Source: Candidatus Falkowiibacteriota bacterium (lineage in GTDB: Bacteria; Patescibacteria; ABY1; BM507; UBA12075). Taken from it: a DNA stretch of 6,622 nt. Positions 5,537-6,622 of the stretch are shown here, in pieces. The first letter of the stretch is position 1. Each line of letters begins with the position of its first letter. A model generated the notes under the pieces. It was not told the origin of the DNA. It did no database searches and saw only the letters and a list, made by a program, of their open reading frames with translations. The DNA is taken from contig DAOVXE010000043.1 in assembly GCA_030636285.1 (NCBI GenBank), positions 1-6,622 of the forward strand, read 5' to 3'. A program made the position numbers and the translations under genes.

Positions 5537-6622
5537 TTATGGATTCATCATTTCCTCTATTTCCTCCTGTAACATTTCGTCAGTGGTAGTAGTTATTAAC
5601 TCTGGAGTAGTGGTCGCGTTTGGGTCAATTATTTCTATATTTTCTTCGGAGTAAATTTGTATAATCGGTTCGCCTTCGGCGTAGAGCTCAAATATTTTCC
5701 TGGGCACGGTAATAATATTTTCCCATTTATAGCCCAGCTCTTCAAATATGGCGCCGCTTGCAAAAGCGCGTCGTTTTTTAGAATCAATCACATAAACCCC
5801 GGGCGAAGTGTCAATTTTAATAAGTTCACCGTCGCCAAAAATGGCCGGTTCCACTGTTTTATAGCTGGCTAATTTTTCCGGGGTTTCCGAAATTATTATC
5901 CGATTTTTAAATTTAGTCTTCAAAAGAACCGCGTCCCAGAGCGGGGCCTTGGTGCCTTCGGAAACATAATAGATTCCGCCGGTTGATTTGTCCTGTAAGA
6001 GCGCCCCCATTGGATAAGTGGAAGTAGCGGTAATAGGAGCTCCTTCGGCGTAAATGTTTATATCGTCCCAGCCGGCATCAATAATTTCTTCCGGATTAAT
6101 GCCAATTAGCCTGAGTGCCTCGCCTGAGGCAAAGCCGCGCCGTTTATCGTCAACCAGCAAAAATACGGTGCCGCGCGGGCTTCGGACCAGGGCGTATTGG
6201 TGGAATTTGATTGGATCGCCTTTTATGTATTTTTCCAAATCAGATTTATTCACCTGGATAACTTTATTGATATCATAGCGGGAGGTTAGCGCTCCTTTAG
6301 TAAGGAATGGCCGGCGCACGCCATTTTGGATCAGCCAAACGCCGGCTTCGCCCTTAACCTGAAGCAGGGTGTTGGATGGGTAGAGGACAGTAAAATATTT
6401 ATGCCATAATTTAAAGAAATTAAAGTTTCCGTTATAGACATGCGGAGTATAATTGTAGAGCGCGGCCGTGGCTCTGTTTTGGGGCGTGACGATTAAATCC
6501 GGCCGGCCGGTGTTGGTCAGGTTATAAGTTTGGCCCATCCGGTACTTATAATGATGCGGGTTTTCTATATAATCAAAGAACTGGAGCGAGGCGGAATTGA
6601 TCTGCTTGCCGATTCCGCGCCA
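5537..6622 (-). CDS. Secreted cell-wall/surface protein with repeat modules, 5'-truncated
   Basis: The frame is open to the window end, and 361 residues are visible. The ATG at 6538 is internal, because upstream codons read WRGIGKQINSASLQFFDYIE and continue the conserved pattern. The first part (GIGKQI..., VTPQNRATAALYNYTPHVYN, FFKLWHKYF) resembles a domain I know from actinobacterial and CPR proteins labelled hemagglutinin or lytic-transglycosylase-like. The catalytic part would be upstream, outside the window. Counting from the internal Met as 1, four modules of about 50 residues follow at about 61-111, 118-171, 184-238 and 245-294. Their pattern is G-x-V-[FWY]-x-[ILV]-x(3-4)-[KR]-R-x-F-x-S-G, then x-I-x-V or similar, ending near Y-x-x-G-x-P-I. 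Module 3 is the most diverged. The tail is Thr-rich, then acidic (about 296-333), with no sorting motif. The role is probably binding or remodelling of the cell wall or surface. Confidence 0.75.
   Translation of the reverse strand, partial: WRGIGKQINSASLQFFDYIENPHHYKYRMGQTYNLTNTGRPDLIVTPQNRATAALYNYTPHVYNGNFNFFKLWHKYFTVLYPSNTLLQVKGEAGVWLIQNGVRRPFLTKGALTSRYDINKVIQVNKSDLEKYIKGDPIKFHQYALVRSPRGTVFLLVDDKRRGFASGEALRLIGINPEEIIDAGWDDINIYAEGAPITATSTYPMGALLQDKSTGGIYYVSEGTKAPLWDAVLLKTKFKNRIIISETPEKLASYKTVEPAIFGDGELIKIDTSPGVYVIDSKKRRAFASGAIFEELGYKWENIITVPRKIFELYAEGEPIIQIYSEENIEIIDPNATTTPELITTTTDEMLQEEIEEMMNP

Noticed and set aside
6498..6512. GGCCGGCCGG-type GC-rich palindrome in the surface protein gene
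   Set aside because: It encodes the ordinary TGRPDL stretch within a conserved domain, and the flanks show no composition break like the two reported inserts.
1..6622. CRISPR array, tRNA, rRNA, riboswitch or insertion sequence
   Set aside because: No regularly spaced direct repeats, cloverleaf, rRNA-like stretch or transposase motif was found. Intergenic gaps are all under about 60 bases.

Overview
The window most resembles a chromosomal segment from a Patescibacteria/CPR-type bacterium, probably of the Parcubacteria kind. This is inferred from gene content and style, not from a search. The main reasons are a sigma-70 factor with a long lysine-rich N-terminal tail, a secreted protein with repeated ~50-residue 'G-V-Y-x-I...RR-x-F-x-S-G' modules, a small single-pass membrane protein with a conserved C-terminal segment, and two short GC-rich repeat-like inserts lying in frame inside coding sequence. 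DNA is AT-rich overall and densely coding, with no gene-free stretch above about 60 bases.

Left part (1-3485, plus strand): the 3' portion of dnaG (primase) overlaps rpoD (primary sigma factor) by 11 nt, the core of the classical macromolecular-synthesis operon. A multi-pass membrane protein resembling the DUF2238/YjdF family follows 11 nt after rpoD. The run ends at a strong hairpin terminator (3506-3535) with an A-tract on one side and a T-tract on the other, so it can serve both strands.

Right part (6622-3545, minus strand): five genes run towards the same terminator. In transcription order they are a 5'-truncated secreted/cell-wall protein with four repeat modules, a LigB/MEMO-family protein, a higB-higA toxin-antitoxin pair (toxin first), and a small membrane-anchored protein. 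The higBA pair has its own promoter (TTGACA, 17-bp spacer, TAATAT). A perfect 13-bp inverted repeat covers the spacer and -10, which is the expected design of an autorepressed toxin-antitoxin promoter. The predicted transcript start is only a few bases before the higB ATG.

Most genes are recognisable households or a known toxin-antitoxin type. No wholly new system is evident. The best leads are the in-frame repeat-like inserts (one in the sigma factor tail), the highly basic sigma tail itself, the near-leaderless higBA promoter, and the uncharacterised membrane and surface proteins. Five of the six visible start codons lack a Shine-Dalgarno sequence.
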